A stretch of 64,000 bases of DNA from Chaetoderma sp. LZ-2023a (GCA_034401795.1 CM067374.1:139218508-139282507), one strand, 5' to 3'; shown: positions 10,511-22,080, numbered from the stretch's first letter. Notes: generated by a model from the sequence alone, not told the origin. Made by a program: numbers and translations.

Positions 10511-11764
10511 TCAGATATAACGGCGATAGTACTGGCATAAGCCAAGAAAACTCTGTGTCTCTGTGACTGAAGAGGGCTTTGGCCACTCTGCTACTGCCTT
10601 AGTTTTTGATGGCTGAGTAGCCACTCCATCACCGGATATGACGTGTCCCAGGAACTCAACGCTCTGTCCAAAGAGATGACATTTCTTAGGTTTGAGTTTC
10701 AAATTGGCTGTGTGGAAACATTGGTCCGAAGACTATTACGTCATCGATGTAACAGAGAAAGATTTCCCATTGCAGGGTGGTTAATACCTGCTTAATGAGT
10801 CGTTTAAAGGTTCCGGGAGCATTGTACAACCCTAGGGCATCTTGTGGAATTGGAAAAGGCCGTCCATACAAACGAATGCGGTCTTTTCCATGTTAGCTTC
10901 ATCCATGGCTTCTTGCCAGTATCCGCTAGCTAAGTCAAGGGTACAAAACCACTTGGCTCCGGACAAGGAATCCAAGGCCTGATCTATCCGAGATAATGGA
11001 TAAGCGTCCGTGACACTAAGATCATTAAGGCGGCGGTAGTCGATACAAAACCGCAAGGTTCCATCCTTTTTGCCTGCTAGTACTATTGGGCTAGCCCATG
11101 GAGATGCTGAGGGTCCAATAATACCGGTCCGCAACATGTCGTTCACTTGTTGGTGTGCTTCTGCTTCCGTATGAATGGGAAGAGATCGTACCAGTTGACA
11201 TACGGGGCGATTATTGCCTATGTCGATGGAGTGTTGTACGAGATGAGTTACTCCAAGAGCCATGTCTCCGGAGGAAAAACTATCGCGATATTTGTACAGT
11301 AGTTTCCGAATTTCATGTTTCTGTGATTGCTGTAATCCAATTGTGGCACGTAGATATAAATCATGTAAATGTTCTGGTAAATAATCAATCATATGCGGTG
11401 GTGTATCAGTAGGTGTAGGTGATTCCAATGAGATTATGTCCACTAAATGGCCGCAGCGTATTCCTGGTTCCAGGGTGATGGGGTCTGTGCTACCATTGAA
11501 CACTCTAAAAGGTATATTTTCCTTATTAGTAGTGTCTACTATCATGCGGGGACTTGCGCATTGTGAGGCAATCATGTAATCAGGGTCGGGTTCCAGCATG
11601 GCGATGTGTGTGTTACTTCCTAACTGTGGTGCGGTGGCCCACAAGATTTGTTCTTGTCCCGGCTCAACTGTGGCTGTACTGGATAATATTACAGCACATG
11701 GTGCGACGATGCCGGTCCAAGAGGTATTCGTCGGCCGTGTATGTCGAGTTCTTGTTGCTTGCAA
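10511..11764 (-). pseudogene. Gypsy reverse transcriptase
   Basis: The frame at 11,764-10,832 carries the fingers/palm blocks: SPWASPIVLAGKKDGTLRFC, IDYRRLNDL, and LDLASGYWQ with the first catalytic Asp. It then breaks. The palm continues in another frame with YIDDV (10,738-10,752), the catalytic pair of Asp residues, and in a third frame with KKCHLFGQSVEFLGHVIS and FLGLCQYYRRYI (10,702-10,511). The upstream roughly 120 residues link protease to reverse transcriptase. At least two frameshifts inside this domain show that it is inactive. Confidence 0.85.
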
Positions 11765-12119
11765 TCTATGATGGCTTCGCAGGCACTGAGGAAATCAGAG
11801 CCAAGGAGGGCATCGTTGTGAATAGAGGTGATGACAACTCGCTGTATTAATTGCATCTCCTTATTTTGATGACTATATTGACTACACCGGCTATGGGCAC
11901 ATCAGCTCCCGTATATGTCTGTAGGTAGATGTTTGTAGGTTTAAGGGGAGGCTTTTTATGAGGTGGGATGCTCTCATATAAGTGCTTGTTAAATACCATG
12001 ATAGAAGCGCCAGTGTCAACGGTGGCACTGGTGGACACACCGCTAAACAGACAGGCACACTTGTATATTACTTTGCAGTGTACCTGTGGAAGAGTTTCCA
12101 ATGACGTCGTCTGCGACAA
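11765..12119 (-). pseudogene. Retropepsin-type aspartic protease
   Basis: The active-site motif VDTGAS is at about 12,004-12,021. After about 70 residues the second conserved block (ALLGSDFLSACEAI) appears, but in a different frame, past a stop at 11,847. The enzyme would cut the Gag-Pol polyprotein. It lies directly upstream of the reverse transcriptase, as in all Ty3/gypsy elements. Confidence 0.75.
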
Positions 12120-12215
12120 TGGTGTCGTAGTGGAATCACTCTGTATGTCATCTGACTATTTCTGAATTGCTTCTTTTAGTGTGGTGGTTGGCTGAGTGAG
12201 GAAGGGGCCAGTCCG

Positions 12216-12908
12216 TCATCGCTGCTGCTGTGAGGGCGGTGGTGAAGGCGGAACTGGGGGTAGCAATGATGATGGAGATGTTGCTATTTCTGGGTATGCA
12301 GTATTAGCGTAGACATCGGCGCGTACAGGATAATGGATAAGCTCTACCTGCGTGGGCGATATCTTGCAATGCTTCTTTGGATGCTTTGGCAAAGCACAGA
12401 AGAAACAGTGATGCCACCAGGGACGTGTTTCTCCCAATCTGCGTCGGTGTTTGCGAATCCATGCAGTGGAGTGAACCATTTCTCCTGAGTCGCTGCTGTC
12501 TGTGGATGCGGGAGTTGATGTTGTGTGGGGCAGTGTTTTGCATACCACCAAGGGACACCGAGAATTCAGTGCCTTGGTGGCGGGACGTGGTGTTTGCAAA
12601 AACGTTGTTTCAGCGGAGGTGCTACAACCTACCACTGCCGTTTTACCAAGGAAAGCAGGCTTGTTATGTACGGAGATAGAGGGAGATGGCGATGCTGCAG
12701 ATGTGGGAGGCATCGTAGGCATCGACATATGCGAAGCCGTGCGTTTAGGTGTAAGTGTAAAAGCTGAATTTGTTTGGTGATAGTCGGCCACCGAACGTTG
12801 TTGTACGAAGGCTGCAGTTGAGCCAGGAAGTGAATATGGGCACCAAGGTGACTCTCCTTTCAGTGCCCTTAAGAGTTTGATGGCTTCTCCGGTTGAGGTG
12901 TGCTGCAC
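12216..12908 (-). pseudogene. Pro/Ser/Thr-rich linker region between nucleocapsid and protease
   Basis: A 230-codon open frame without recognised domain, rich in Pro, Ser and Thr and ending in a poly-Pro/Gln stretch. It overlaps the end of the zinc-knuckle frame by about 40 bases and ends about 100 bases before the protease frame. It is probably the Gag C-terminus or the Gag-Pol linker. It may have drifted, since I see no conserved motif. Confidence 0.4.
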
Positions 12909-13850
12909 TCAGGGGCAGGCGTTGTAGAGGGAGGTTGGTTAGGACACCGATCCTTCCAATGGCCTGGCTGACAGCATCCATAACAGGTGTTTGGTGGCGG
13001 CACGGTGTTGGTGTTGTTTGTTGTCCTAAAGTGGGTGGTAGCGACGTTTGTGCTGAGTGTGGTCACTAAATTAGTTATGGTGGAGATCTGTTTGTTGATC
13101 TCGGCTATGCAGTCCTTCATGTTGCCATTGTTGCACTGGTTCCTGCACCCGGGGGCCCCATTGTGGCGATAGCTGCACCTTCTATCTCGCTGATAGGGTG
13201 GAGTTGGCATCAGCTACTCTTTTCCCGCTTTCTATATGGACCACGGTTGCTGTTAATTGGGCCAAATTACCGTGGGCGCCAAGAAATAGCTTTTCTTTCA
13301 GGGCGGGTTCACCGCTCAATGCATCGATGAAAGTGTCAAGATGCAGATGTATTATGCCTTCTGTGTTGGTGCTCGCATATGCGCGGGTGACTAGCCTTCT
13401 GATTCGGCTAGGTAATTCCGGGAGAGTTTCCCCCAGCAACGCACTGCCGTGCCGTTCGAGATTTTTTAGTTGACGACGACTTGTTTCTCTGAGAGCTGTG
13501 TCGCCAAATCGCTCCATTAATGCTCGTTCCGATTGGGTGTAGTCAGTCCCGAGATCCGCAAGAGCTTGAAGGGCTTTTCCAGAAAGCTTATCGGCGAGAT
13601 ATTCACCTATCTGCTGATCATTCCAGCAGTTAGTCTGACTTATTATTTCGAACTGTATTTTGTAGTTGGTCCAGTCATTTTCCCCACTAAATTCGGGTGG
13701 GAGAATGACTCGGCCAAGACCATGGGAAGAATGAAGTGGTTGAAATCCGGGTGGTGGTGGTATCTGCGAGACTGATGGGTATTCAGAGGCTTGTCGTTGT
13801 GCAGGTGGTGGTGGTGGTGGTGGTGGTGGTGGTGGTGGTGTTTCCCGTCG
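12869..13850 (-). pseudogene. Gypsy gag: capsid and CCHC nucleocapsid
   Basis: Gag forms the particle and binds the element RNA. From about 13,740 the frame reads a capsid start typical of the retrotransposon gag family (ILPPEFSGENDW, then the ERFGDTALRE helix region), open to a stop at 13,182. A frame overlapping it (13,210-12,869) carries a zinc knuckle, Cys-x2-Cys-x4-His-x4-Cys (CYGCCQPGHWKDRC, 12,944-12,985). Capsid and nucleocapsid are therefore separated by a frameshift near 13,200. Upstream is a Pro/His-coding GGT repeat. Confidence 0.75.
13804..13840. repeat. (GGT)n microsatellite inside gag
   Basis: About twelve GGT triplets on the plus strand. In the minus frame of gag this reads as a Pro or His run, depending on frame. 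Slippage here may have contributed to breaking the gag frame. Confidence 0.85.
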
Positions 13851-13888
13851 ATGCTGATGCCGAGGAGTGAGAACATGCGTACTCCAAT

Positions 13889-14551
13889 TTAATTAATCCT
13901 GCCCTGTTGTAGAACAATAGACCGGCATGGGTCTATGGATGTGAGGCGGAATATTATGAAGATTAAGCGGACGTTCTTCCTGGGGTGAGGACTGATATTC
14001 CTCATATGGCTGTGGTGCATTCGGCTGATGGTTGTGGTGTGTAGCATGACTGATGTACCAGCGAAAAGGTGGTGCCGATTCCTCCCGATGATGCCGCGGT
14101 GTTCCCCTTGAGCATAGTGTTGCGTTAGAAGGGGGCGGTGCGGGGGTTGTCTGTAATATGGATTGTCACCCGGCCATATGGTCTCCATAGAGGACACCGG
14201 TGAATGATAGTAGTCTGAAGGATTATGTATATGCCCATAATCGGGTCTTTGTCGTGATCGTCCACGATTCAGCCCTGATGGAGTTGGCCTGTCGCCGACA
14301 TCCAATATGGTTCTAAACTCTGTTCCCGCCTGTGAGGCATCCCGAAAGGTGCCGTCACTGACAGGCTAAAACAGGATATATTGCGGAGTTGTTGATTCCG
14401 CTGGAGAATTTCTGGCATAGTCAGTGAGCATGTGGGCTGGGAATCCATCGTATGACGCTACCTCTTGATCGAGGGAGTCGTCGCTAAATGGAGACGGTAT
14501 AGAACTACGCTCACTATACGGTGTGGGCGTGAGTTCGCTACGTGTTAACAA
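13889..14551 (-). pseudogene. Gag N-terminal or leader ORFs, no recognised domain
   Basis: Two minus-strand frames, 14,551-14,366 (61 codons) and 14,305-13,889 (138 codons), lie just upstream of gag. They are rich in Ser, Pro, Tyr and His. They may be a decayed N-terminal part of Gag or leader sequence. No motif supports a function. The 370 bases between 14,552 and the right long repeat at 14,921 hold nothing I recognise and should contain the primer-binding site if the repeats are LTRs. Confidence 0.3.
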
Positions 14552-16808
14552 TGATGTTCTTCAGGCCCCACATCGAGTCCCACTTGTAGCTCATTGGGTA
14601 GTGTCAGGCCGTTCCGGTGTCTGATGTCGACTTGCCATGCCACAAGTGCATGACGAATGATGACGCTGGTTAGCTTCCAGTCTCGGGGTGACGGAACCTG
14701 TACAATACTGCCCTACGGGTAACAAAGACTGGCTCCTAAGGCCTGTGGAATTCAATCATTCCAGTGGGACCGTACGACCATCGTCATGAACAGTAAACAC
14801 TACAGTCTCACCCCCAGAGTTTGTGTAACCAGTATGCCTGTCCATAGCAATTTCGTGATCTATGGACTTACAAGATTTGATTGGTGACCTAATTAAACTA
14901 AGTCTATACAACAATTCTACCTAAACAGACTGTCAAGTATGCTAGATAAAATTAGTGAGCATACGAAAATACAAGACATAGAGATTGCTTGATGAACTTT
15001 TAAACGTTGGGCTCCCAGAGGTACCACACAGACTCGTAGGTCCGAAGATGTATCCCTGCATGTGAGGCTCCTGTACGAGACTTAACTAATTAACTTAATA
15101 TAAGCTATTATACCTCTAAGCTGAAAGGAAAGAAAATTATCTTTGTAGTGACGGAAAATCATGTGCCTCACGCGGGCACTACTCATAGTGCTAGTTTGGT
15201 TGAGGAGTATTATCCTCGTGTGGACCGTCGTTGCTGAATCCTTGCGAGAGGCAAGTGCCTCGCGTGGGCCTCCATCATGGGAAAATGTCGCCACTGCTTA
15301 AAGCGGGAGAAGAGTAGTAGTAAAAAAGGGGCCCACTCTAATATTTAACCGAAATGCTGGAAAGGAAAGACCATACCTAGTAAGACTATAACTCTAAGGT
15401 TGCGTGCTGTTTTACGTGAAGACGGGATGAACGATTCCCAAAGGATTCCCAACGTCACCGTCTTATGTAATTCTTGGTATGCTGAATTAGTGGTGGCCGC
15501 CTTTATTTATGTGGGCCTTCTTCTATGCTTCTGCTAGCTCTTTAGTTATTTTAGAGACAAGAATTATTTTAGGCCGCAAATGGCGGGTGTCTACCACGCT
15601 TTTTAGATACGGCTGTCATTGAGAACAGATGCCCTAAGACATCAATACTGAAGACAGCGTGCATACATGTTACCTAGTAAGACCTCCGAACCGGATAAGA
15701 ATCAGACATCTCGCTCTGTAATCACATAAACCTTTACAGGACATTGGTTACTTTTCACAAAAGCATTTTTTAAGCAACTGATCTATCGTTATGGGGGGGG
15801 GGGGGGGGTAAGAGAGACGGATACCCACCGTAAATGTCCTTCCCAAGAGGGCCTGGCAGATCTAAATATCATGCCCAGACGTTCTTACGGAATTCAGTGG
15901 GGATGCGCATCTCGTCCGTCACCAGGTCCTATGGAACTAACCGTTTAACCTGTCGTTAGTTTTAAACACAAGTTGCCCAGCTTTGCACTGCGGTGTGGGA
16001 GGATTGTTCAGCAGATTAAAGAAAATAGTAATTAAGATATGTTTGCGCAGTGCTTTCCTACATTGGCAAAGGTGCTAACTACTAAGTATCCGAGGATACA
16101 GAGGGAATGTGTGTGATACCACTTCCCAGGGTCGGATCAGCCCATGGTGTCGATAGGGACATCCAAACAATTAAGAAGCCATAAGGCTTGGTGGAACATG
16201 AAGAGGGACAACAACTTAGAAATATGAGGCCCTTTAGGTATTTTTGGCCAATCTTACACAATCCTGCCAGAGTGTGGGGCTAAATTATCGCAACTACCGG
16301 GAAAGAGGCGTACACTACGGGTTTCCTAATCAAGAAATTGTGTCTAATCATATTAAACCTATCCTATCGAGCTGAATAGAAAAGGTGTTTTAGTCGGTAG
16401 CATGCCGGGCTAAACAGAGTTATAGCATGGACAGCGACCTCAGTGAAAAATTGTTGGTGGCGGGAGAAAGTGCTGCAGATATAAATGTTGCTCTATATTT
16501 TCTATAATTAAGCAAAACATATTGAAGATTTTCGATGTCTAATCTTACTTATCTTTGGGCTCTTCCTTCCTTGGTACAACCTTGTATGTAGGGTTGCTGC
16601 GACAACCAGTTTTACCAAGGAAGATCGAGCGTGATACTAGCTCGCCTCGTCGGTACTTCGACCTAACGATATTTATAATAGTATCCGGGCCTGATCTGAC
16701 TGTCTTCTTCAGAGCGATCGGTAAGACACGGTGATTATCTGTGTTCTCCAGAGTGAACAATACCGCACAACAAACTCTTGCCTTGAAGCATAATCACAAG
16801 GTGATAGT

Positions 16809-16814
16809 TTTATT
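16809..16814 (-). promoter_or_regulatory. Polyadenylation signal of the solo LTR
   Basis: AATAAA on the minus strand, about 250 bases downstream of the TATA box of the same LTR, as expected for the R/U5 boundary. Confidence 0.5.
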
Positions 16815-17064
16815 CTCTATTTCTAAATGTATAATAATGGCTACAAAGTTAGTGACTTCTGCTGTCACCGCTTTACGTATTTATAAGTTTATACTTGACT
16901 ATCTGAATTAATTTACGTTCTCCTATGTTCTCCTAAATGGATCAGTATTACTCCCAGTCGCGCTGGTCTGCTATACTATCTACCTAGCTAGTTCTTGGCT
17001 ACTCCAATATATTCACCCAGAACTTTTTGATACGAGGCACGGACCCTGACTAAAGTTAGAGTCC

Positions 17065-17074
17065 CCTTTTTATA
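17065..17074 (-). promoter_or_regulatory. TATA box of the solo LTR
   Basis: TATAAAAAGG on the minus strand, roughly two thirds of the way into the LTR when read from its minus-strand start at 18,154. It would direct transcription towards 16,523. Confidence 0.55.
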
Positions 17075-17750
17075 CTCCTCGGTGTTTCGCCTCCCTGTTC
17101 CTTTGGTTTCTCTTCCCCCATGATTGATCGGGCGCTCATTGATTGTGACGTCATCCCGACCAATCAAACTCCGGGCTTTACTTCTATGGAGATACCGTTG
17201 CACAGGGTCAAAGCGGTTTGGGCTGGTTCTGGATTGATGCGATCTGTCAGATAACTAACCACATTCAGGAATGTGTTGTTGTAGCATGCTTTTCTATGAT
17301 TGACACATAGTTGATAATAATTTCCGAGTGTGTTATTAATTCCTACAGAACGCTTCAATTTCCATATCCTGTCCGTTGCCTATCATGGGGAAGCCTGTAG
17401 GAACCAAACTTTAATAATCCCATGAGCTGCATGATCTCATTGCCAGGTGGTGTTGTTGTTACTTGTTTGAGGGAGTCGGAATGCCGACCGTCAACAACTA
17501 CCTGTCAGTCTGTCACCTATACTTTCCTATAAATCCTCTCGATTCCCATCGATTCCTAATGATTCTTTTCTCTCAAATATTTACTAAACTACTGGCTGAA
17601 ACGACTGCTGACCATTATAAAAGTGTGTGCCGATCCCACAGCAACAACTTTCATCTTCAACTATTGACAGATATCACCAACCCAGAACCCTCGGTTCTAT
17701 TCTATTCCTAGCTACTCTAGCATACTATTTCTGCTAGAGTTTCGCATCAG

Positions 17751-18000
17751 TTTCTATCCATCCATTCCAGTTTTGTTTCAGTTTCTGCGAAACTGTCCAT
17801 CATCAGCACTGGTTGGCGTCACCCAGTACAGCAACCAGTTTCTGCGAAACCGCATACCATCAGCACTAGTTGATGTTTCTATCCATCCATTCCAGTTTTG
17901 ATTCAGTTTCTGCAAAACTGTCCATCATCAGCACTGGTTGGCGTCACCCAGTGCAGCAACCGGTTTCTGCGAAACCGCGTACCATCAGCACTAGTTGATG
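17751..18000. repeat. Two tandem 125-bp units in the solo LTR
   Basis: 17,751-17,875 and 17,876-18,000 are near-identical. Each unit itself holds two related halves, marked by GTTTCTGCGAAAC and by CATCAGCACT(G/A)GTTG. In the minus-strand LTR this is U3, where tandem repeats often carry enhancer sites. Confidence 0.85.
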
Positions 18001-18956
18001 TCACCCAGTGCATCACCCTACTGCGTACATACACGATGCTATTCAGTCCTTGGCTCACCTGGTATTCTCAAAGATGAATTTCACTGAGGTCTTATTCATA
18101 AATATAAGACGTCCCGCAGGGTCATGACTCCCACAAGACAATCCGATATCTACAATATGAACTGATGGCCACTGGCCATATACAAAACTAACCAGAACAA
18201 TTAATACAGTGTGAAATGATCAGAATGATATATTTATTGGTACAGGTTTAAGGAACCTACTACAGTGCAGAAAGTTCCCGCAGGCTGGTTTCCGTGAACA
18301 AGATTCCCGCAAGCAGTTCATGACGGAAGCGGATCAAACTCAGGTCTGTAATCACAATATAGAATGTCTAACGAGTAGTCAGCAAGGGATACAATAACAT
18401 TGCTGCTGTGACGAAGGTTCCCATACACCGATGGTACGGATGGAAGTTGACAACAACCTGATCATAAGTGGGAGTTGTTAGATGCGGATGAAGATATGAA
18501 ACTAAGCTTAACGTTGCGGGGTATGTCAGCCAGCTCTGAAGACATACCGGGCAAAGTTTACTTGCTGCGGTCGAAAGTTTAGATGAACCTGCATGACATC
18601 CGTGCGGGGATGGTTAAATAACCACTTTTTGGCATGGCCGGCAGATCCGGCGAGTCATCCACCAAAGAACATCGCTGCCTCTACATCTGTAGAGTCACAT
18701 TTTCACGCCGGAAAGGTCTCACCACAAGTTCGAGTTCCGAATTAGCTCTTGATATATTCGTGAACAATATCTAAAAAAGTTCCAAAATGCTCCCGCAAAC
18801 AACGGAAGTTACAAAATTGCTTTTAGTGCGGTGTGCTTGAGTACTGCTGGCTATGGGAGAGAAACCGACAGAAAGCGAAGTGATCTGCGTAATGTCGTGC
18901 TGATCGTAGCTGAAACAGGTCCAACCTATTCGGCCCCTGGCTGAGGATGCTCTCAT

Positions 18957-19079
18957 CTCCTTTTATACTACCCGTGACATCACAGGCGCAGGCTCCAACC
19001 AATCATCGGTCGAGCAACTGCCAATCAGCACGTAGCTAATAATAACGCAGTCGAATGTTCTAGAACATTCTAGAAGTTC
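18957..19079 (-). promoter_or_regulatory. Promoter with TATA, CRE-like, CCAAT and heat-shock elements
   Basis: Reading the minus strand towards lower coordinates: an array of five alternating GAA/TTC triplets at exact 5-bp spacing (19,053-19,075), the binding pattern of heat shock factor; two CCAAT motifs, which lie in plus orientation (about 18,999 and 19,021); TGATGTCA (18,975-18,982); and TATAAAAGG (18,959-18,967). Initiation about 30 bases downstream would fall inside the right long repeat. The array lies about 86 bases upstream of the TATA box, a usual distance in hsp promoters. It could be the U3 of the retroelement or a host promoter next to which the element inserted. Confidence 0.6.
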
Positions 19080-19610
19080 TGCGTCCACTTGGTTATGACA
19101 TCACGGCAATATTTTGAAGATAATCAAAAGGGGGTTTCCGTGGATAACTCAGCCATTTCTTAGCCGATTTTGAAATGGTTTACAGATTTGGAAAGCCCGT
19201 TGACTTCTGGTCTTGATTAATGCCAGATTCGGCGGGAATAGGTAATTAAAAAGGATTACATTATACCGTCTCGGTACACTAAATGCATCATCCCATCTTG
19301 GTCGTCTACGCGCTCTGTAAAAAGTAGTATCTAGGCGTGCGCATGCGCATTATGCCCTTTAACGAACGTAGTCGTTTTTATAACGTGATCTCTCCCATAG
19401 GCCCATATACGCTTATGGCTCTACCCAGATGGGCGTGTTCATGGAACGAGTCCAGGACAGGCGGCGCGTACCCAGCTCGATCCGAACTACAAAACTAAGT
19501 CATCAAGGATTGTGGGCTGACATCCGCATACAGAGGCAACTCTGATTATGTCTACCCTTCTTCAAACAAGAAACTGTGCCCGACATCCTTGGATGACGCA
19601 ATCTTCCCAG

Positions 19611-20370
19611 GAGCTTACCATAGCTACGTGGAATGTACGTGGTGCAACATGAAAGAGGCAAACCTTAGGTGCAGGCTGTGAACACTGTAACATCGATATT
19701 GCGTGCATTCAAGAGAATAAAGTAGCTAAACACTCAGGGCTGCAACTACAGACAGGCAATAAGCTGGTGCTCATGGAGCAATAACAGCCCACATACCGGG
19801 GCTTAGGCTTCATAATCAGACCAAGCGTCTTGGGTCATGTCATTAGTTTTGGATACGTCAGTAATCGCGTTGCATTCAGCGACCTGTCTATGCCTACGCG
19901 AAAACACACCACAACCAAGTGTCGAATTGTCAACACATACGGCCCAAGGAGAATCCAGAAATAGTGGATTCCTATGCAGAACTGAGCTTCGCCATTTGTG
20001 GAGATTTTAACTCCAAGCTGGGTAAACTCGAAATTGCGGACAAATGTTCAGGACTTGGCTTACGCATGGGATCCTATGGAGAGGGCACACGCAACAGCAA
20101 TGGAGATGCACTGGTGGTATTCCTTAGTTCCAACGGCCTATTTGTCACAAATACGGCTTTCAAACACCCATGCCGTCAGCGGACAACATGGACTGGACAC
20201 ATTACTGATCGCAAATCCCCAAAAGGTTCTAAGGCCAAAACAACTGTCTGCAACTAAATAGACTTCATACTATGCAAGACAGAAGCAAAACCCTTACTCT
20301 GGAATGCTCGTTCGTATGGAGGCACAGACCTCAATTCTGACCATAAGCTAGTCATTACACGCCTTCAGAT
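19611..20370 (+). pseudogene. LINE apurinic-like endonuclease domain
   Basis: This domain nicks target DNA to prime reverse transcription. Conserved blocks are seen in order: TIATWNVRG at the start, IACIQENK with the catalytic Glu, RGLGFII, CGDFNSKLG (about 20,000) and NSDHKLV (about 20,333-20,353) with the catalytic Asp-His. At least three stop codons interrupt it (after TWNVRGAT, after LVLMEQ, and at about 20,255), and one frame shift lies near 19,930. It is therefore inactive. Confidence 0.75.
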
Positions 20371-20553
20371 GAACGATCTCTACCTAATATATAAACACTA
20401 TACCAGGCAAGAGGGTATAGTCACCTACAATCTACCCAAGCTCATCAGTGACACTGCCTCTCAAATACCATACAAAAAGCCCTCGGTGAGCAGATAGCTA
20501 ACATCAATGTCAGCTCCGATCCATACGAATCCCTAACCAAAATACTGAAATCT

Positions 20554-22080
20554 ATGGAGTCATCCGCTACCAGCACCATAGGTGTTCTTAAAACCAACCA
20601 AATTAGGTATACTGACGACCCTCTAGTAGTAAAACTTTCAGCAGAGCAGAAAACATTACGGCTGTGCATCTATCAAAGTTGCCAAAGTGAAGACCACACC
20701 AAACTACGCCGGGAGCGCAATATTATTCTGCGCCACATTAGCGAATGCTTAAAAGATCTTGCTATTCATCAGGCAGACTCACTAGTAGATGAAATCACTG
20801 CCATGGATGACTGTCACAAAATGTTTCAGGCAGCCCGAGCTCTGAGAGTTAATAACTACACACCACCACCCACTGTACACAACTCTGATGGACACTTTAT
20901 CGGGACTGACCAGCGAAAAGCCAAGGCGATCCGAGAATGATTCAAGGAACTGTTCACTGACAACGATGATGAGCCCTTGCACCCGTTCTCATGAGAGCCC
21001 AGACCATTACTAACACTAATTAAAACAACAGAAGTTGAGAAGGCACTTAAAGCCCTGAAAAATGAACTTGCATCTGGTCCTGATGGTATTCAAATATGCA
21101 AATGAAATATTCAAATAAGTGGCATTATCTCAAAACCGATCACGCACCTAATCAATTCAGCTTTTATGCACCACCTTCCCATCGACGCTGTAGGCCAAGG
21201 CACCCTTATCGCACTACCCAAGCCCAAGAAGCCACCTGGGCCGCCAGCCAATCCTCAACAGCATACGGGAAATCCTATCCAATGTTTCTCTATGCCACAT
21301 CCGAGACAAGATCGATTACTTCACCGGAGCATGCCAAAGTGGCTTCAAACGTGGACGCAGCTGCGCAGACCGTGTATGGGCTCAACGCATGCATGTGTCG
21401 GTAGTCATGTCCAAACACTGGGACTTCCACAAAATGGGCATTGACATGTCACGACCCTTTGACCCAATTAAACGCTCAAAGATCCTAGATGTACTACGCC
21501 AGGCCAGTTGCAATGAAGATGAGCTACGACTAGTGAGACTACTGCTTGCAGACACCGAGCTGAGAGTACGAGTGAAGTCAGTGAAATCTGTAGAGTTTGA
21601 GACATCAATCGGCTCCCCATAGGGAGATGGTCTATCTCCGGTGCTTTTCACCTGCTACCTAGCAGCCACATTGAAATCTGTTCGGGAAACTTCCACAAGA
21701 CCACCCCCCCCCCACCCAGTGTCAATACTGGGCATGCCGCTAGAGATGGAATATGCCGACGATGTGGACTTTATAGACGAACTTCTCCCAGTAGCTGCAA
21801 GTAAACTAAAAATTGAGAATCTCTTTATGAATGAATCCAAAACAGAATTCACCCGCATATACCTATCGACAAAGCTTGAAACTATAGAAAATGATGTCCC
21901 ACTTCGTGGCGGCGAACCATGGAGGAAAAGTAAAATCCTGGGCTCACTGCTTTGCAGTACTGCTGACATGTCTGCACGCTGCGTTATGGGGAACATAGCT
22001 TTCCAGTCCTTCTGGAAGTTATGGATTCGTAGATCAAAGATGCCCTTGATAAAGAGGCTACGTTTATACAATGCAACCTG
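20554..22080 (+). pseudogene. LINE reverse transcriptase domain
   Basis: After a helical linker (20,554-20,937), the fingers block ALKNELASGPDGIQ appears near 21,050. Then come QSGFKRGRSCADRVWA (about 21,330), the palm block FHKMGIDMSRPFD (about 21,427), SIGSP-stop-GDGLSPVLF (21,605-21,650) and the catalytic YADDVD (21,752-21,769). The stop at 21,620-21,622 is TAG where Gln (CAG) is usual, a single-base change. Several frame changes occur between 21,000 and 21,400. Confidence 0.8.

Larger units (their letters stand above)
16523..18154 (-). mobile_element. Solo LTR of a second retrotransposon, nested in the right repeat
   Basis: The segment starts TGAAGATT and ends ATCTACA (TG...CA) and is flanked by ATAT on both sides, as a 4-bp target duplication. 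The empty site is preserved in the left repeat near 1,645. On the minus strand it carries TATAAAAAGG (17,065-17,074) and, about 250 bases further on, a polyadenylation signal AATAAA (16,809-16,814). This is the layout of an LTR, without any internal coding sequence. It is a different family from the surrounding element. Confidence 0.8.
1..18955 (-). mobile_element. Degenerate Ty3/gypsy-type LTR retrotransposon (composite, nested)
   Basis: Read on the minus strand, the order is gag, CCHC zinc knuckle, aspartic protease, reverse transcriptase, RNase H, integrase with a GPY/F end. This PR-RT-RH-IN order defines the Ty3/gypsy group. The coding part (about 14.5-7.9 kb) is broken by several frame changes and at least one nonsense codon, so it is dead. 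Direct repeats at 1-2,682 and 14,921-18,955 flank it and are the candidate LTRs; about 5% base differences plus indels suggest an old insertion. I found no clear primer-binding site next to 14,920. The purine run beside 2,683 (minus AAAGAGAG) could be the polypurine tract. The left repeat reaches the window edge, so the left end of the element is not defined. The internal part, 12.2 kb, is long for the family because of about 5 kb beyond integrase. Confidence 0.8.
14921..18955 (-). repeat. Right long direct repeat (candidate 5' LTR), split by a nested insertion
   Basis: Matches 1-2,682 in the same orientation. It is interrupted at 16,523-18,154 by a solo LTR and resumes at 18,155. It lacks about 260 bases of the left copy near 18,270 and about 40 near 16,125, and contains a G tract (about 15,793-15,808). 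On the minus strand it begins TGAGAGC, which fits an LTR start; the left copy has CGAGAGC. The shared sequence stops only four bases before a TATA box. Confidence 0.7.

Noticed and set aside
12377..13775. Plus-strand ORFs over gag
   Set aside because: Shadow frames; the zinc knuckle and capsid motifs are on the minus strand.
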